64,000 nucleotides of DNA. Origin: Lutraria lutraria (Eukaryota; Mollusca; Bivalvia; Venerida; Mactridae). The stretch covers positions 30,012,064 to 30,076,063 of the forward strand of contig OZ026840.1 in NCBI GenBank assembly GCA_964023205.1. The letters run 5' to 3'. Of this stretch, positions 49,440-61,033 are shown one piece after another. Position 1 is the first letter of the stretch. The number at the start of each line of letters is the position of its first letter. Both the position numbers and the translations under genes were made by a program. The notes beneath the pieces were generated by a model. It did no database searches. It worked only from the letters and a program-made list of their open reading frames with translations, and was not told where the DNA came from.

Positions 49440-49670
49440 CTTCTGTCGAATTTCCTCAATATGTGGAGGATTTGTCGGCTCCTTGTGAAGGGTAAGTTAT
49501 AACTGGTTAAAATATAGTTATGGAATACTGGTAGATGAAAGTTAGTACCGATTGGAAGACAGTCCTTGAAAACTAGTAGATGAACCAGACGCTGTATACA
49601 GCAGTATAACAAAAATATCGTTGAAAAACGATGTTTTACTCACTGAAATAAGTAACAACAACTTCTCGTC
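49440..49670 (+). mobile_element. SINE family 3 body
   Basis: GGCTCCTTGTGAAGGGTAAG, GTATACAGCAGTATAAC and AATATCGTTGAAAAACGATG match the family 3 body at the ends of units A and C and a minus-strand copy at about 54,320. The head is not clear. Confidence 0.5.
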
Positions 49671-50110
49671 CTACTAAACGGTTTCAAAGCTTCAGTTCTC
49701 TTAATAGTTGCAACAAGAAGTATAGAAAGTTCTCATTCTATTCAAGGTCATGACGCTGCTAATCTGCTTGACAGTTAATAAAATCTCTTGATGAATGGGA
49801 GTAAGCAAAATGTTCAACTTGGATGGGAAGGTATTCCAGTTATTTCATAGTACCGTGGAGAATTCTGTTTCACCAATCGGTATAGTGAATAGATAAAGGG
49901 ACCTACTGCTATGATAAAAGGCGAGCTTCTCGCAGATTTAATTTCCAGGAAATGTTCACGGTTTATTTACGTCCCGAATCACATCATTCGATGGTTCTTT
50001 TATGATAGTAATACACTTAGTAAGCTGATTGATCGTTCATGTTGAGCTAGATTGCTTCGTCGGGATTAGATTCAATGTAGATGTACGATTTCTTTCAAAA
50101 CTTTGTTTTG
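49671..50110. other. Nothing identifiable
   Basis: This is AT-rich sequence between two SINE copies. No ORF, repeat or RNA gene was supported. Confidence 0.4.
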
Positions 50111-50127
50111 AACTATAAGGACTTGAT

Positions 50128-50470
50128 GGATGGATCGGTGATCGAGTGGTAACGTGCTTTTCTGCTAATCGAAAGGTCGTGGATTCGAATCAACTCTGCG
50201 CCATCCAACATTTCAGGGGTCCGCATCCTAACTAACGAGCTTAAAATTCACAGGAAATCACATCGGGCACAATATATATAAATATGTGCACGGTGTTATA
50301 AATTCATAAAATACTCAAAATCTTACACTGCAACATGGAACTGGAACTACTTTAACAATTATATGGCGGATTTAGAAAAAAAGTAGTTCTTCGGTCCCCA
50401 CAATAAAAACAATTCGAAATCAAAAGGGATTTAAAAACCTGTTCTCCTGTGTCTTCTCGATTTTCACGAT
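50128..50470 (+). mobile_element. SINE family 1, interrupted by a 124-bp insertion
   Basis: The tRNA-like head has GGTGATCGAGTGGTAACG and B box GGTCGTGGATTCGAATC (50,174-50,190). The body breaks after GGGCACAATA and resumes at about 50,399 with CACAATAAAAACAATTCGAA. The interrupting sequence is described separately. Confidence 0.65.
50275..50398. mobile_element. 124-bp insertion inside a SINE, flanked by CACAATA
   Basis: CACAATA is present at 50,268-50,274 and again at 50,399-50,405, a 7-bp target duplication. About 120 bp of the insert is identical to 52,514-52,633 by eye and belongs to repeat family 5. It has no ORF. Confidence 0.6.
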
Positions 50471-51050
50471 TACTTTGATAATACCACCACCTCATTGCAA
50501 CGACCGATTTTCACACCGACTGCAAATACAATTGCAGTCAAGCCTGTACACAAAGGCCATCCTTGGGAAATACCAAATATTGCATTTACTGACAGGTGGC
50601 CTTTATTCATGTTGTTTTAGAAGATTGGCCATTATTGACAGGGTGGCCTTTATTCGAAGGTGGCCACTAGCACATGTCTGACTATGTTTTATTTTTTCTA
50701 TATTTCAACTGGGTCATGAATCCACCTCACTATTATAACCGATCTTAGCTAGCAACAAAGGGGGTCGTAATATTGATCTTAGTGTAATGTATTAGTTTCT
50801 TTTTATTCGTGACCAAATGTATGCTTATTCTTTAGAAATTAACTAAATACTTGACTAATGGGATTTATAACCACGGGGTGTGCTGGGGTGACCTAATGCT
50901 ACATCGATTTCCTTCGAGTGTCTCTACAAAGTCACAGAATGATTAATTGACGCTTTCGTACTTTCTGTGAATCATCAGTACAGATTTCAGGAAAGCAAAG
51001 TTCTCACGACAATGCCAATATACGAAGTCGGGATATTTCTTGATATTACA

Positions 51051-51255
51051 AATCAAAGTACTGAAAGTACTCATGGAAACTGAACTTTCAAAATCTTACA
51101 CTGCAACATGGAACTGGAACTGCTTTAACAATTACATGGCGGATTTAGAAAAAAGTAGTACTTCAGTCCGAATAAAAAATCATGCGCGCCGAGCGAGTGA
51201 CGGCTACGGAAATCTGAACTATCGTTTAGTTCCCAAAGATTCACATTGTCACCAC
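51051..51255. repeat. Dispersed repeat family 5
   Basis: It begins AAATCAAAGTACTGAAAGTA like the intron 2 copies, passes through ATGGAACTGGAACTGC and ends near AAAGATTCACATTGTCACC. The long + frame over it is not a gene. Confidence 0.55.
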
Positions 51256-51340
51256 TATACAAGACTTCCCCGTTACACAGTCCACTGGTATTTGGACTAT
51301 TTTGTCTTATAATTCAGTCGTTAAGGAGCGATTAATCTCG

Positions 51341-51348
51341 CCCCCCCC

Positions 51349-51397
<49 letters not shown>
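51341..51397. repeat. Microsatellite C19 followed by (CT)19
   Basis: A run of 19 C (51,341-51,359) runs directly into T(CT)n to 51,397. It is a pure tract with little interruption. Confidence 0.95.
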
Positions 51398-51401
<4 letters not shown>

Positions 51402-52457
51402 GGTCTTACTATCGAAGGTTGAATGAATTAATCTAAATTATTGATACGTACTCTATTTTAAAGTTGAATCTTTGTGCTAAAGGTGTCTGACCAGTATACA
51501 CCGTGAATAAAGTTGAAGTTGTGTATGCTACTCATCCCCGGTACTGACGTCGGCCGTGTGAACAGCTGCTATTCATCAGTACACATGAAAAAGTAAGTGT
51601 GCACTTGGTAAGGGTGCAAATTATTTATATTCATAGAAGCAAGATACAGGCAACACTATGTTAACAGCCATCTACAATGGTCGAACGAAGGTCAACGTAT
51701 GAATAAAGGCCATTCTTTAAATAACATCATTGATTATTATGAACAAAATGACCTCCTAATTATGGCCACCTGTCAATGAAGGCAATGCTTTGTCTCTACA
51801 ACGTGTGACCTTCGTTTACAGGTTTAACCCTATAACCAAATGTTCGCATCAAAATGTGCAAACATGTATTGGCTGCACGATGTTTTACATTTGCAAAATG
51901 TTATTGAAAAGTATTAATTAACATAATATTGTTTTAAGTAGGAAAAATTATTCGCCTTGAGTTTGTTTATATTTATATATTATGCCCAGTATTTAAGAGA
52001 AAAGTTTAAAGTTCGTGTCAATATATATATTCATAAAAATAGAATATATAGTCCCTTCATCCTACAGCCCCTTCTTGATTTTAATTGTCTATCTTTTAGT
52101 TTCAGTTTTCTTAGAATAATGGTCATTAATATATAATATCAAGGAACAAACAATTATCAGAGACGGCCATGTTCAAAACGGCCATAAAATGGGGTACACT
52201 CTGTAGCTTTTGGTCGCTAGTTTCACTGTACATCACTTGCTTAGGATCCATTATATCGATTGTCGAATTTCCTTCATTTCTTTAGTGGATCTTTTTAACA
52301 GGCTTGGTCGTATTAGTAAATTACACTGCTGAACGTTTATAAGCGGTTAATATGGTATTATTTCGAATATTTTGTGAACAGGAATAGCATTTGTTTTATT
52401 TGATACTTGACAGAAAAAGCCTATAATGTCGATTTATTTTATCGTAAGCTTCTCTTG
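51398..52457. other. AT-rich stretch
   Basis: No gene was found. Around 51,660-51,830 there is a diverged minus-strand relative of the GGCCTTTATTC / GGCCATTATTGA repeat that also occurs near 4620, 21,490, 36,720 and 50,590. Confidence 0.35.
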
Positions 52458-52780
52458 TTCCAAAATATGACGACATTTTACATTTTGTTTAGTATAGATC
52501 ATTGATTGCCCTAAATATGTGCACGGTGTTATAAATTCATAAAATACTCAAAATCTTACACTGCAACATGGAACTGGAACTACTTTAACAATTATATGGC
52601 GGATTTAGAAAAAAAGTAGTTCTTCGGTCCCCATAAAAAATCATGCGCACCGAGCGAGTGAAGACTATGGAAATCTGAACTATCGTTCCAAAATATGACG
52701 ACATTTTACATTTTGTTTAGTGTATGTCATTGATTGCCTTAAATATGTGCACGGTGTTATAAATTCATAAAATACTCATA
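52458..52780. repeat. Direct duplication (95 bp, 228-bp spacing) around a family 5 copy
   Basis: 52,458-52,552 and 52,686-52,780 match almost base for base (CCAAAATATGACGACATTTT... to AATACTCA). A family 5 fragment lies between and overlaps them. Confidence 0.75.
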
Positions 52781-52902
52781 AATATGATATAGTTAACCGA
52801 TTTTAAAGTTGAGCAGTGTAGATCAATATGAAAAAAACTATATAAGTATATACAAAATAGCGTTATATATTATACTCCAAAATACATCAAATATATTTTC
52901 AG

Positions 52903-53078
52903 CCCAGACTAATATTTCATATATTCAGAATGCATTCACTGCGTCACAATTGTATCTGTCGAATGCAGATATCAGAGGACGGCATCGAGGAAATAATGGA
53001 GACATAATGCTGAAGTTAGATGTCCATAAAACAAAAGAGCGTGACACTGGCAGAACGTCTGACACCGAGGCCGTGTAG
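52903..53078 (+). CDS. Orphan terminal coding exon candidate, about 57 codons
   Basis: A good 3' splice site (TATATTTTCAG) is followed by an open frame beginning QTNISYIQNAFTASQLYLSN and ending ERDTGRTSDTEAV with stop TAG at 53,076-53,078. AATAAA follows at 53,089-53,094. The exon is less AT-rich than its flanks, and the acceptor, stop and poly(A) signal agree as a last exon. No family is recognised. The C-terminal part is charged and could be a cytoplasmic tail. No matching upstream exon was identified in the window, so this is either the end of a gene whose other exons lie far away, a decayed copy, or chance. Confidence 0.4.
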
Positions 53079-53094
53079 AATTTCTCATAATAAA

Positions 53095-54300
53095 CTATTT
53101 TATATTATTGACTGCATTAAGGTCAGTCTTTCTACAAGACGAATGTGTTGTGGAGCGGCGCACACACCGCTTGTCTTGGCAGTTTTTTGTCACTACATCG
53201 CCAAATTGAACATGAATGCATACAGTTCTTTGTAATTAAGGTGAAGATATTACTGAATCTTTTTATACAATATAGATACTATATTCTATTGTAAAAAATA
53301 TGATCCACAGTATTTTAGTCATCTGATGACCAGTGTTGTCAAGTGAGATGTTCTCGTGTTGTGTTTGTCATAGGCAGCTCTTTGGTGTCATGTGCTGTGT
53401 TCTGTTGTACTGTCTGATCGCGACTGCCATGCGCTGTGCTGCGTCCTCCTGTATTACTTTGCTACTCCCATGACTGTCATTTGCAAAGATTTTTCTGTCT
53501 CATTTTGCCATTTGTTGACCAGTATTGCCATGTACTAAATTGTTTACCGCCTTGAGATGTTTTAACACCAAAGGCAGTTCTTGGATTCAAAATTGCATGT
53601 ACCTATGTCCTGTCCAGCATTGACCTCAGCTATTCTTTGCTCTCATGTAGTACATCCATTGACTCTGAGGCTGTTTTCGGATGCTCTGCGTTGCATTGTA
53701 TTTGTTTCCACCCTTCTTTGTTTTATCATGATATCAAGCCGTACAAGTATAGGTGTATATAGAACGTGCAGTACACCGTAATATACCAGTTATGGCAACA
53801 TCATAACAGACTGTATTAAGTATCAACAGGATCTCTAAAATACGGTGTATTTTAAATTTCATTTAAAGCTTTTTCATTACTTATATAGGAACTAGAAAGA
53901 TCACATTCATTAAAATAGATAACAGCGTATTACATTAAAGAAATTCATGTTTCATAAATTTTATCAAGTAATTAACGTTCGCAATATATCACAATATCAC
54001 TTTTCCTGGCATTTTCTGTTTCTGAATGCAATAACAAAACGTGTTCATATTTGAATTCTGAGAATCGTTTTTCATCCTAACATTTGTTCCACCGAGGCTG
54101 TTCTGAAGTCAAGTAATGCTGTTATCGCCAGGCTTTCAAGTGACATTGCGGTTTATCGATTGCCCGATATCGTTTCTAGATAGTTGCAGAATAATTAATT
54201 GACACTCTCACATTTTCTTTGAAACGCTGGTGCAAATTCCAGACAAGTTAAGTAATTTTCTTGTCATTGTAGTCATTCAGGTTCAGCAGAGGAGCACAAT
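53095..54300. other. Non-coding, partly low-complexity
   Basis: Between about 53,330 and 53,560 there are irregular repeats of TGTCATGTGCTGTG-type and CCAGT.TTG words, a decayed tandem array by appearance. The rest is AT-rich with no gene seen. Confidence 0.4.
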
Positions 54301-54309
54301 TTCTCGATA

Positions 54310-54440
54310 TTTTGTTACACTTTGTTTAACGCCGTTTTTCTCAACGATATTTCTGTTATATACGGCGACCGATCAACCTAATCTGATTTCCTGAACTGTA
54401 TACAACCGCTTCTAACTTATCCAACAAACTGTTCCACTAG
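54310..54440 (-). mobile_element. SINE family 3 fragment, minus strand
   Basis: AACGCCGTTTTTCTCAACGA followed by TATTTCTGTTATATACGGCG is the inverse complement of the family 3 tail region. Confidence 0.5.
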
Positions 54441-55015
54441 GAATCTGTACCTCATACATGGAGAAAAAGGACATTTTATGTCAAATAGTCATAGAAGGGT
54501 ATGACATGTCTCGATCGGGATTCGAAATCAGCCTGACCTTTTGGTTAAATACATATTTCCAATAAGGGGTAAAGAGAATACCTTTGCTCTCGTGTCATAT
54601 TCGGTTATCGAGCACAAAATATTGTTGGTGATGGGTAATAACGGAAATGACGTCAGAAAATTCAAGTAAGTGTTAGAAACACGCCATCAATACTATAAAT
54701 GAAAGAAATCAATAAATGGCGTAAACATGTTCTTTAATAGCCGATGCTGCCAACTATTTTCCGCGACTCTAAAGAAACTGAACATTCACTTTTTATTTGT
54801 TTTAATTTTCCCCACGATTTCACGAACGCAAAAAAACGCCCAGTCTAAAATGTGAGTGGGGGGATTTTCGACTTCGAAACAATTTTGGTACATATGATTG
54901 GTTTAATACAACTCCAGACAGACATATAGGAAAAAACAGCAGTAGCATTATATCAGTTGTAAGTTGATGATGCGACCGACAACCGCATTGATTTCTTTAT
55001 AGAGACAAGCATGAG

Positions 55016-55930
55016 GTGATCGGTGGTCTAGTGTTAGTGTGCTGGACGGATTACTGAACGAAAGGTCGTGGGTCTGATTCTCGGCTTAGCCTTTCGAATT
55101 CCTCAGGGACGCTTTTTTAGTGTCACCATTAGAACTACCGAGCTCAAAGTTTACAAGTTTATTTCGTAAATAAAGGCCACCGGCCCAAAATATACACATA
55201 TAATTATATACAGTCATGTTCACAAAGTTATGATAGTTGCGTCCACAGCAAATTTTAAGAAAAAGTCTCAAGGATACTGAACAAAAGTATAAGCATATAA
55301 CGATGTGCCATGGTCTCATGAAATAGGGAATAGGAAATATGTGAACATTTTCTCACAAAAGTTAAAATATGAATACGATTCTAGCAATGTAACGGTCTCC
55401 AATTTAATGCCATAAGATGTTCTATTGTAATTTATCAATGCACTTCATTAGGTTTGATACATACAGTGCTACTTTTTTAAAACAGTGCTACTTTTTTAAA
55501 GACAACACGATTCTCATTTCTCATTAAATTTTCAAAATTAAAAGTATCACATCTTCCAGTATAACAATTAAATAAGTATCGTTCTCTTATTTCAGAATAT
55601 TTATGACATATAAAGAATGCATGGTATTCGTTTTCGAATATCAAATGATGGAAGTGAATGAAGCAATACAGACATATTCTATCGGATCGTTCTATTCCGT
55701 ATTCTATAGCCATGTACTGTGTTTATGAAAATCACAGAAAATGAGCAAAGCGTGTATCGGATTCAGTGGTTTACACCGGGCACAAAAGAACCAGGAACGA
55801 CTATTTGAAAAGAGTAGGGGTAGTTACTGCCCGGTTCACCTGAATGGTATCTAGTACCCTCTCTCTGGGGCGGCTCAGAAATTACCATAACTGTCGAATG
55901 GGTCGTTTAACAACAGATAAATAAAGACCA
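55016..55930 (+). mobile_element. SINE family 1, split by a LINE insertion
   Basis: The head GGTGGTCTAGTGTTAGTGTG and B box GGTCGTGGGTCTGATTC are followed by CCTTTCGAATTCCTCAGGGA. The body stops at about 55,148, resumes at about 55,710 with CCATGTACTGTGTTTATG, and runs through CTCTCTCTGGGGCGGCTC to GGGTCGTTTAACAACAG. Confidence 0.7.
55149..55709 (-). mobile_element. 5'-truncated LINE (non-LTR retrotransposon) 3' end, minus strand
   Basis: The minus strand encodes a C-terminal fragment of a non-LTR polyprotein in one open frame to about 55,477. It has RICLYC followed by ENEYHAFFIC and HKYSEIRERYLF, the Cys-Cys-His-Cys post-RT motif seen in many LINEs. The remaining part is 3' UTR, ending GGCCTTTATTTACGAAATAA near 55,160. 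The reverse transcriptase domain is lost, so it is a dead-on-arrival copy. It sits inside a SINE. Confidence 0.75.
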
Positions 55931-57095
55931 GCATATCCAAAATGTCGGCTTAAAAAGTCCAAAATGATCTGAATATTATTATCAGCTTAAAGCCCCATTA
56001 GCATTTTGGATGTTAAATTTAATAGAAAGATATCTTATCAGTGAAATTGACTTTTACTTGCAATAAAAACATTCCGAAATTTTCTTTTTGAGTACATATA
56101 GAAATACATGTATAGCACAGTATTTTTTTCAATGATATTGCAGAAAATAAGAAAAAGCGTCTGACCACATTTCCACGAGATGTAGCTAAACAAAGGCATC
56201 GTGTAAATATATTTTAGAGCAAATAAAATATATTTCGTATATTTTACTATCATTACGTCTATTGTTCTGTATTACTAAATTTAAAAAGCTAATTGGGCTT
56301 TAAATGTTAAACTCAACACACCGTCAGACACAGTAAGCTGTACATTACGACAGAGACAACACTTAAAGAAACTATTTTAATAAAAAGAGTACGACAAATG
56401 CATTTAAATATTCTCTTTTCTCCAGCACGCGTGGGTCGTTTTGCGAATTAAGCGTCAATTTACAAGACAATTCATGTTTTCTTCGCAGCAATATTTTCGC
56501 TGACTTTGCACTTTTCATACACTACCTTCAAAGTTACGAGTTTTAGAAGATTTTGGAAAAATAGTGTTATGTATATTTAGTCTAGTTGTGCTGTTGCTCT
56601 GTATGTTTCAGAATAGATAAGTAAGTTATCGAGAGTGTTGTTAATTTTGTAATACTCCGATAAAAATGATTATCAAGATACAAAATATAATACATAGTAT
56701 TGGCAAATGTATTGGTGAATGTTTGTCAGCTGACAGAGCATTGTTTTGTCCACAAAACTAATTTATTCTCTTTGTCGTGGACCAAAGCACACGTTCAAAA
56801 GCGCTGGGCAACGTACGGTGGATTTTCGGTTGGTGAGTTTTGGAAAAGTTTGTATTTGGGGAAGATTGGATGTTTCGTCTTATCAACATTTCACTGATGG
56901 GGATATAATAGTGTAATGACAAGTTTAAACGTCATTCGCCAGACACAATTTAAGATGTATTATCAGTCAAGGGGACATCCGTGGTTTAGTATTTATAGTC
57001 ACTGACCAGTAATCACAAGCCCCTTACCTGTGGGTTCGAAATTCATTTGGGACCAAATGTACCAAGTGAAGTTGTTGGTCTTGCTTACAAAACCT
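55931..57095. other. AT-rich stretch, no supported gene
   Basis: Only short unconvincing ORFs are seen. The + frame at 56,700-56,897 has no recognisable domain. Confidence 0.4.
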
Positions 57096-57099
57096 ATGT

Positions 57100-57360
57100 G
57101 GTTCTTTTTTTTGTTGTTGTTTATATCGAGTTTTATGCCCTTTTTCTACAGCCAGAGTCATATCAGGCGGACAGTTCACCTAAGCATCGCTCTTGAGAAG
57201 AACCAGTACTAGACTCCCGTCCTCCGTAAGCAACTGTCTACTTTCTCACATAAAGAGACATGGTCGGTAGCGGGGCTCGAACTCACGACCCTCTGACAAT
57301 GAGAGGTTACAATGATTTGAAGTCAACGACCTTAACCACTGGACAACGGAGGCGGGTCCT
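57100..57360 (-). mobile_element. SINE family 2, full length, minus strand
   Basis: On the minus strand from 57,359 the tRNA-like head reads GTCCAGTGGTTAAGGTCGTT, with B box GGGTCGTGAGTTCGAGCCCC. The body is ACCGACCATGTCTCTTTATG, and it ends in an A-rich tail near 57,100. Confidence 0.75.
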
Positions 57361-57601
57361 TTGTGGTTCTAGCCAGATGTAAGCCTGTGATGATCATCCA
57401 ACATTAAATCTAAAAACAAACGCCAACATGATACGTTGCTGTTTATGCGAGGTCGACTCCATGTGTAATAAAACACAGCGGTTATCAAAGTAAATGAATC
57501 TAGCGTCTGTGTTTGCGTGTTAGTGACAGTTCCTTGAATATCCACAATTCTTTCTTATTAATGTAATTCGAATTACACTTACGAGTATATGTACATATTA
57601 T

Positions 57602-57772
57602 ACAACAGAGTTCTGCGATAATTCAATATCCTCCCACATTCTACAACAGAGTTCTGCGATAATTCAATATCCTCCCACATTCTACAACAGAGTTCTGCGA
57701 TAATTCAATATCCTCCCACATTCTACAACAGAGTTCTGCGATAATTCAATATCCTCCCACATTCTACAACAG
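57602..57772. repeat. Minisatellite, 41-bp unit, about 4.2 copies
   Basis: Units start at 57,602, 57,643, 57,684 and 57,725, with a short partial unit from 57,766. Each contains ACAACAGAGTTCTGCGATAA. The four units appear identical. Confidence 0.95.
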
Positions 57773-59411
57773 TTCACTCACTGTCTGCCGAAACCCATTC
57801 CATTATTCACTGAAAGTTTGAATAAACAAATACTATTTTCAAATTTTCAGAGATCGTTTGTTTTGTATATGTCTAGCATAGTGTGCAGTTTTAACGATAA
57901 CACATTGACTATATATCTACGAATGACCGAATGCCCAATTGCATGCAAACGTCATCCTTTCTATGTTGATTCTTCTGTGTTGTCATTGCATTATAGGCAG
58001 GCCCTGTCGTATGACAACTAGCTAGCAAAAATATGTTATTCAAATAAGTGACTTATGAACGAGGGCTTTCTGGGTCTAGTGGTCATTGTCCCCAACTAGT
58101 GGAGGTAATTGTCTATTAACCAGTTTACGGAGGGTCAGTGTTTCTATCTGGATATACGAAGGAGGTCTGCGTCAACCTTTATTTACGCTGTTGAAGTCGC
58201 CTTTAAACTCCAATGGATAAGGCAGAGTTGATGGTTGTAGAGGGTATTACATCACTTAGTTTGATACAATCTGGAATCTTGACTCTTTAAAGTTTGTAAT
58301 GCTGTATCTGACAAGATGATTAATGCTATATAAATTTCAATGCGGGTAAAATCACATTATTTTCATAAGCTTGTAGTGTCACTGACATTTTACCATCAAA
58401 GTTATCGGAATGAATTGTTCCTTAACGCTCTCTTCCACGCTTTAACTATTCAAACAGCATTTGCTGTATTCAAACATGCCTCGGTCGCTTTCAGATTAGA
58501 ATATAAGCATCACTGTATATACCTTGGAAAAGAGGAAAACTATGCCTAGTCAAACATTGACAATGTTTAATTTTGTTGATTTTTAATTAACGAGTTAACT
58601 CCTAATAATTTTTATCTATATTTGCCTATCGGAAATTACAGGTCGCTTCTAATATTCATTAATTTAATCTAGGTACTTGGGTACGATTCTTATCAAGACA
58701 CATACAAACAATTATTCTTCCCTGATAGGACTGGCGGATATACATGTAGCTATAAACATTTCTAAGCAGTCAACAATAAGTTCACGCTGTTTGATGACTG
58801 GGTGACGAAAGTACTAAACAAACATTAATGAAATATTAACAAAACATGCTTGTTTCTGACATCAATCCCCTGGTCGTGACATGTGTCGTGATAGATGTTT
58901 ACAACGAATACCTAAACATACTAAAACCTTCACATATTTATGTAACTACGTTCTGCACGACAATATATAGTCATAAACAAGTGACGTCAAATAATTGTAC
59001 TCAATAGTTATAAACACTGTATAAGATAAGATGTCATATGTGGAACTTTGTTAACAATTTAGGAATCGTGTGGCCATTTGTAGTCTGAAATGTGACAAGA
59101 AATCAATTTCTTATATTTTACATACTTTTTTATTAGAATAAATTGTTTGGACCATTTTACCCACTGTAATCACGTGTGCAAATATACTGCCCAAGCCAGA
59201 TAGTTATTTTGAAATAATTTACATCACTTCAAAGGTAATGATTGTTTCTAAAAAAATAAATGCCAAATATGCGACTTCATTTGCATTTACCAATTAAGTT
59301 TTTATAGCAAGTTTTAAATGATTTCCCTATACATAATCTATTTAGAGTTAGATTGTGCAATGGGTTCGTATAGCCAAGACCAAAACAATAAACACCTGAT
59401 TTTCTTTTCTC
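57773..59411. other. Non-coding stretch
   Basis: No supported gene was found. Around 58,070-58,270 there is a degraded SINE-like head (GGTCTAGTGGTCATTG) and a relative of the repeat at 4905-4990 in unit A (CTTTAAACTCCAATGGATAA and following). Confidence 0.4.
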
Positions 59412-59732
59412 TTATACCCCTGAGAACACTGGTTCGGTAGAATAGCAGAACCTTTTTTCATGTTCTTCTGAAATGGAAATATCGGCATCAAATGCCCGTA
59501 ACCGGAAAAGGTCTAGGGTCAGCAGAACTAAATATGGCGGTAAAAGGGAAACATTTTCATACATGCAGAAATAAGCTGAACTGTTTAATGACAGGCATAC
59601 ATAATTTGTAATGGTAATAAGGAATAGTATCATCAGCACTGTACCTGTAAGTTCTTCTACCGTGGTTTCACTTATTCCGCTGGGTGTACACTTAGTGTCA
59701 TCTTTTTCCAAGCTGGAAATGACACAAAACAT
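59412..59732 (-). pseudogene. Toll-like-receptor-like fragment (membrane span plus start of TIR domain)
   Basis: This minus-strand frame of 106 codons has a hydrophobic span TVLMILFLITITNYVCLSL (residues 31-49). About 30 residues later comes FDADISISEEHEKRF (81-95), which resembles box 1 of a TIR domain (consensus F/Y-D-A-F-I/V-S-Y). Order and spacing fit the transmembrane-to-TIR junction of an invertebrate Toll-like receptor. The Phe and Tyr of box 1 are replaced, the frame stops right after (VFSGV), and no box 2 or leucine-rich repeats were recognised in any frame nearby. It is best read as a decayed fragment. A second minus-strand ORF upstream (59,771-59,968, Cys-containing) may be unrelated. 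Assignment rests on a short match. Confidence 0.4.
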
Positions 59733-59979
59733 TACCCTTGCTGTTTAACGGATAATGGTTACTATTAGAATTAGGACACACAAAAACGATCGCTTCGTAA
59801 ACATTGATAGCGGCATTTTTCCACTTGATGATTTGTACAGAAGGGAACACTCAATGTTTCTGAAAGTAAATGCTTGGTGGGGCCTTTCATTTGAAACAAT
59901 TTATTGACAAATTTTCCACAGCTACTATGCCGAAGATCAGTCAATGTCCTGATACAATCATCTTCCATGAACGTTTAAT

Positions 59980-60600
59980 TGTACTTTGTTATTGCGCATT
60001 ATTTAATAACATTTCAGACATACATAACAAATTTGACCGAAACCTTCATAACCTCTTCTTTCGGCGCGGGCACTGGTCGGAATCCAAGAAGCAGTCAGTC
60101 ATCAAGAGTAGTTAAATATAACGGTTGTAAGAAGTACACTCGATGTAAAATTAATAAGTTAAAACTATAAATAACAAATGTACTCTTTCTGAAACAAAGT
60201 GATCGAGGTTTATAAACTCCAGTTCAGTAAACTTGTCGTACTGAACCATTTTAATCGACTTAATATCAGATTTTTTATCAGATAATATCAGATAGTTATG
60301 TCTGGATTAAGACCAAGATAAGAATTAATGTATGCAGACAAATAATTACATCATTACCAAAAAGACGAAAATCTTTGAAAAATGATCGGTTAAATAATTA
60401 AAGAATGCTCGTTCATGCTATTACCGTCTGGGTATATAAATTAATCAAAACAGCCTACGCAATGAAGCATTGTCAATATCGTACTATGAAACTAAATTAG
60501 ATTATCAGTCGGCTGTACTTAAGAGTAATTTCATACGCAATTATATTATACAAGTACATTTTGTATATTATTAAGCTTATCGAAATCAAACTATTAGGCA
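59980..60600. other. Non-coding stretch
   Basis: A short GC-richer patch near 60,040-60,110 has open frames on the + strand (for example TETFITSSFGAGTGRNPRSS) after an acceptor-like ATAACATTTCAG. It is not recognisable. The rest is AT-rich. Confidence 0.3.
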
Positions 60601-60618
60601 CGATGGTGTTTTAGCCAA

Positions 60619-60850
60619 GGCCCGTCTCAGTGGTCCAGTGGTTAAGGTCGTTGACTTCAAACCACTGTAACCTCTCACTGATCTAGGGTCGTGGATTCGA
60701 TCCCAGCTACCAACCATGTCTCTTTCTGTGAAAAAGTAGGCAGTTGCTTATGGAGGATGGGAGTCTAGAAACGATGGTTTGGTGAACTGTCCGCCTCATA
60801 TGATTCTGTCTGTTGACAAGAGGCGTAAAATTCAATCCAACGAACGAAAC
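60619..60850 (+). mobile_element. SINE family 2, full length, plus strand
   Basis: The A box region GTCCAGTGGTTAAGGTCGTT and B box GGGTCGTGGATTCGATCCC (60,687-60,705) are clear. The body is CTACCAACCATGTCTCTTTC through AAGAGGCGTAAAATTC. It mirrors the minus copy at 57,100-57,360. Confidence 0.8.
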
Positions 60851-60964
60851 AAAGCTTATTTCCAAAGTGCACAATGTTTATGGTATTTAGATACGGCTTT
60901 CCCAGTAAAGACAATTATGAAGAGTTTTTCCAGAGACATTCTAAGTATTTGACTAGTAATCATA

Positions 60965-61033
60965 GGTCCAAAAAAGAGCCAGGAAAGCATATTCGCAATA
61001 AGAGTAGGGATGCAAATACCTGGGTCTCCTGCA

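Noticed and set aside
50128..50200. tRNA-like sequences with A and B boxes here and at about 8.55, 43.2, 48.5, 55.0, 57.3 and 60.65 kb as tRNA genes
   Set aside because: Cloverleaf pairing is broken, and each is followed by a shared non-tRNA body, so they are SINE heads.
51040..51312. 90-codon + ORF
   Set aside because: It lies on a dispersed repeat whose other copies are not open.
57602..57772. Regular repeats as a CRISPR array
   Set aside because: Units are contiguous with no spacers, and the genome is eukaryotic.
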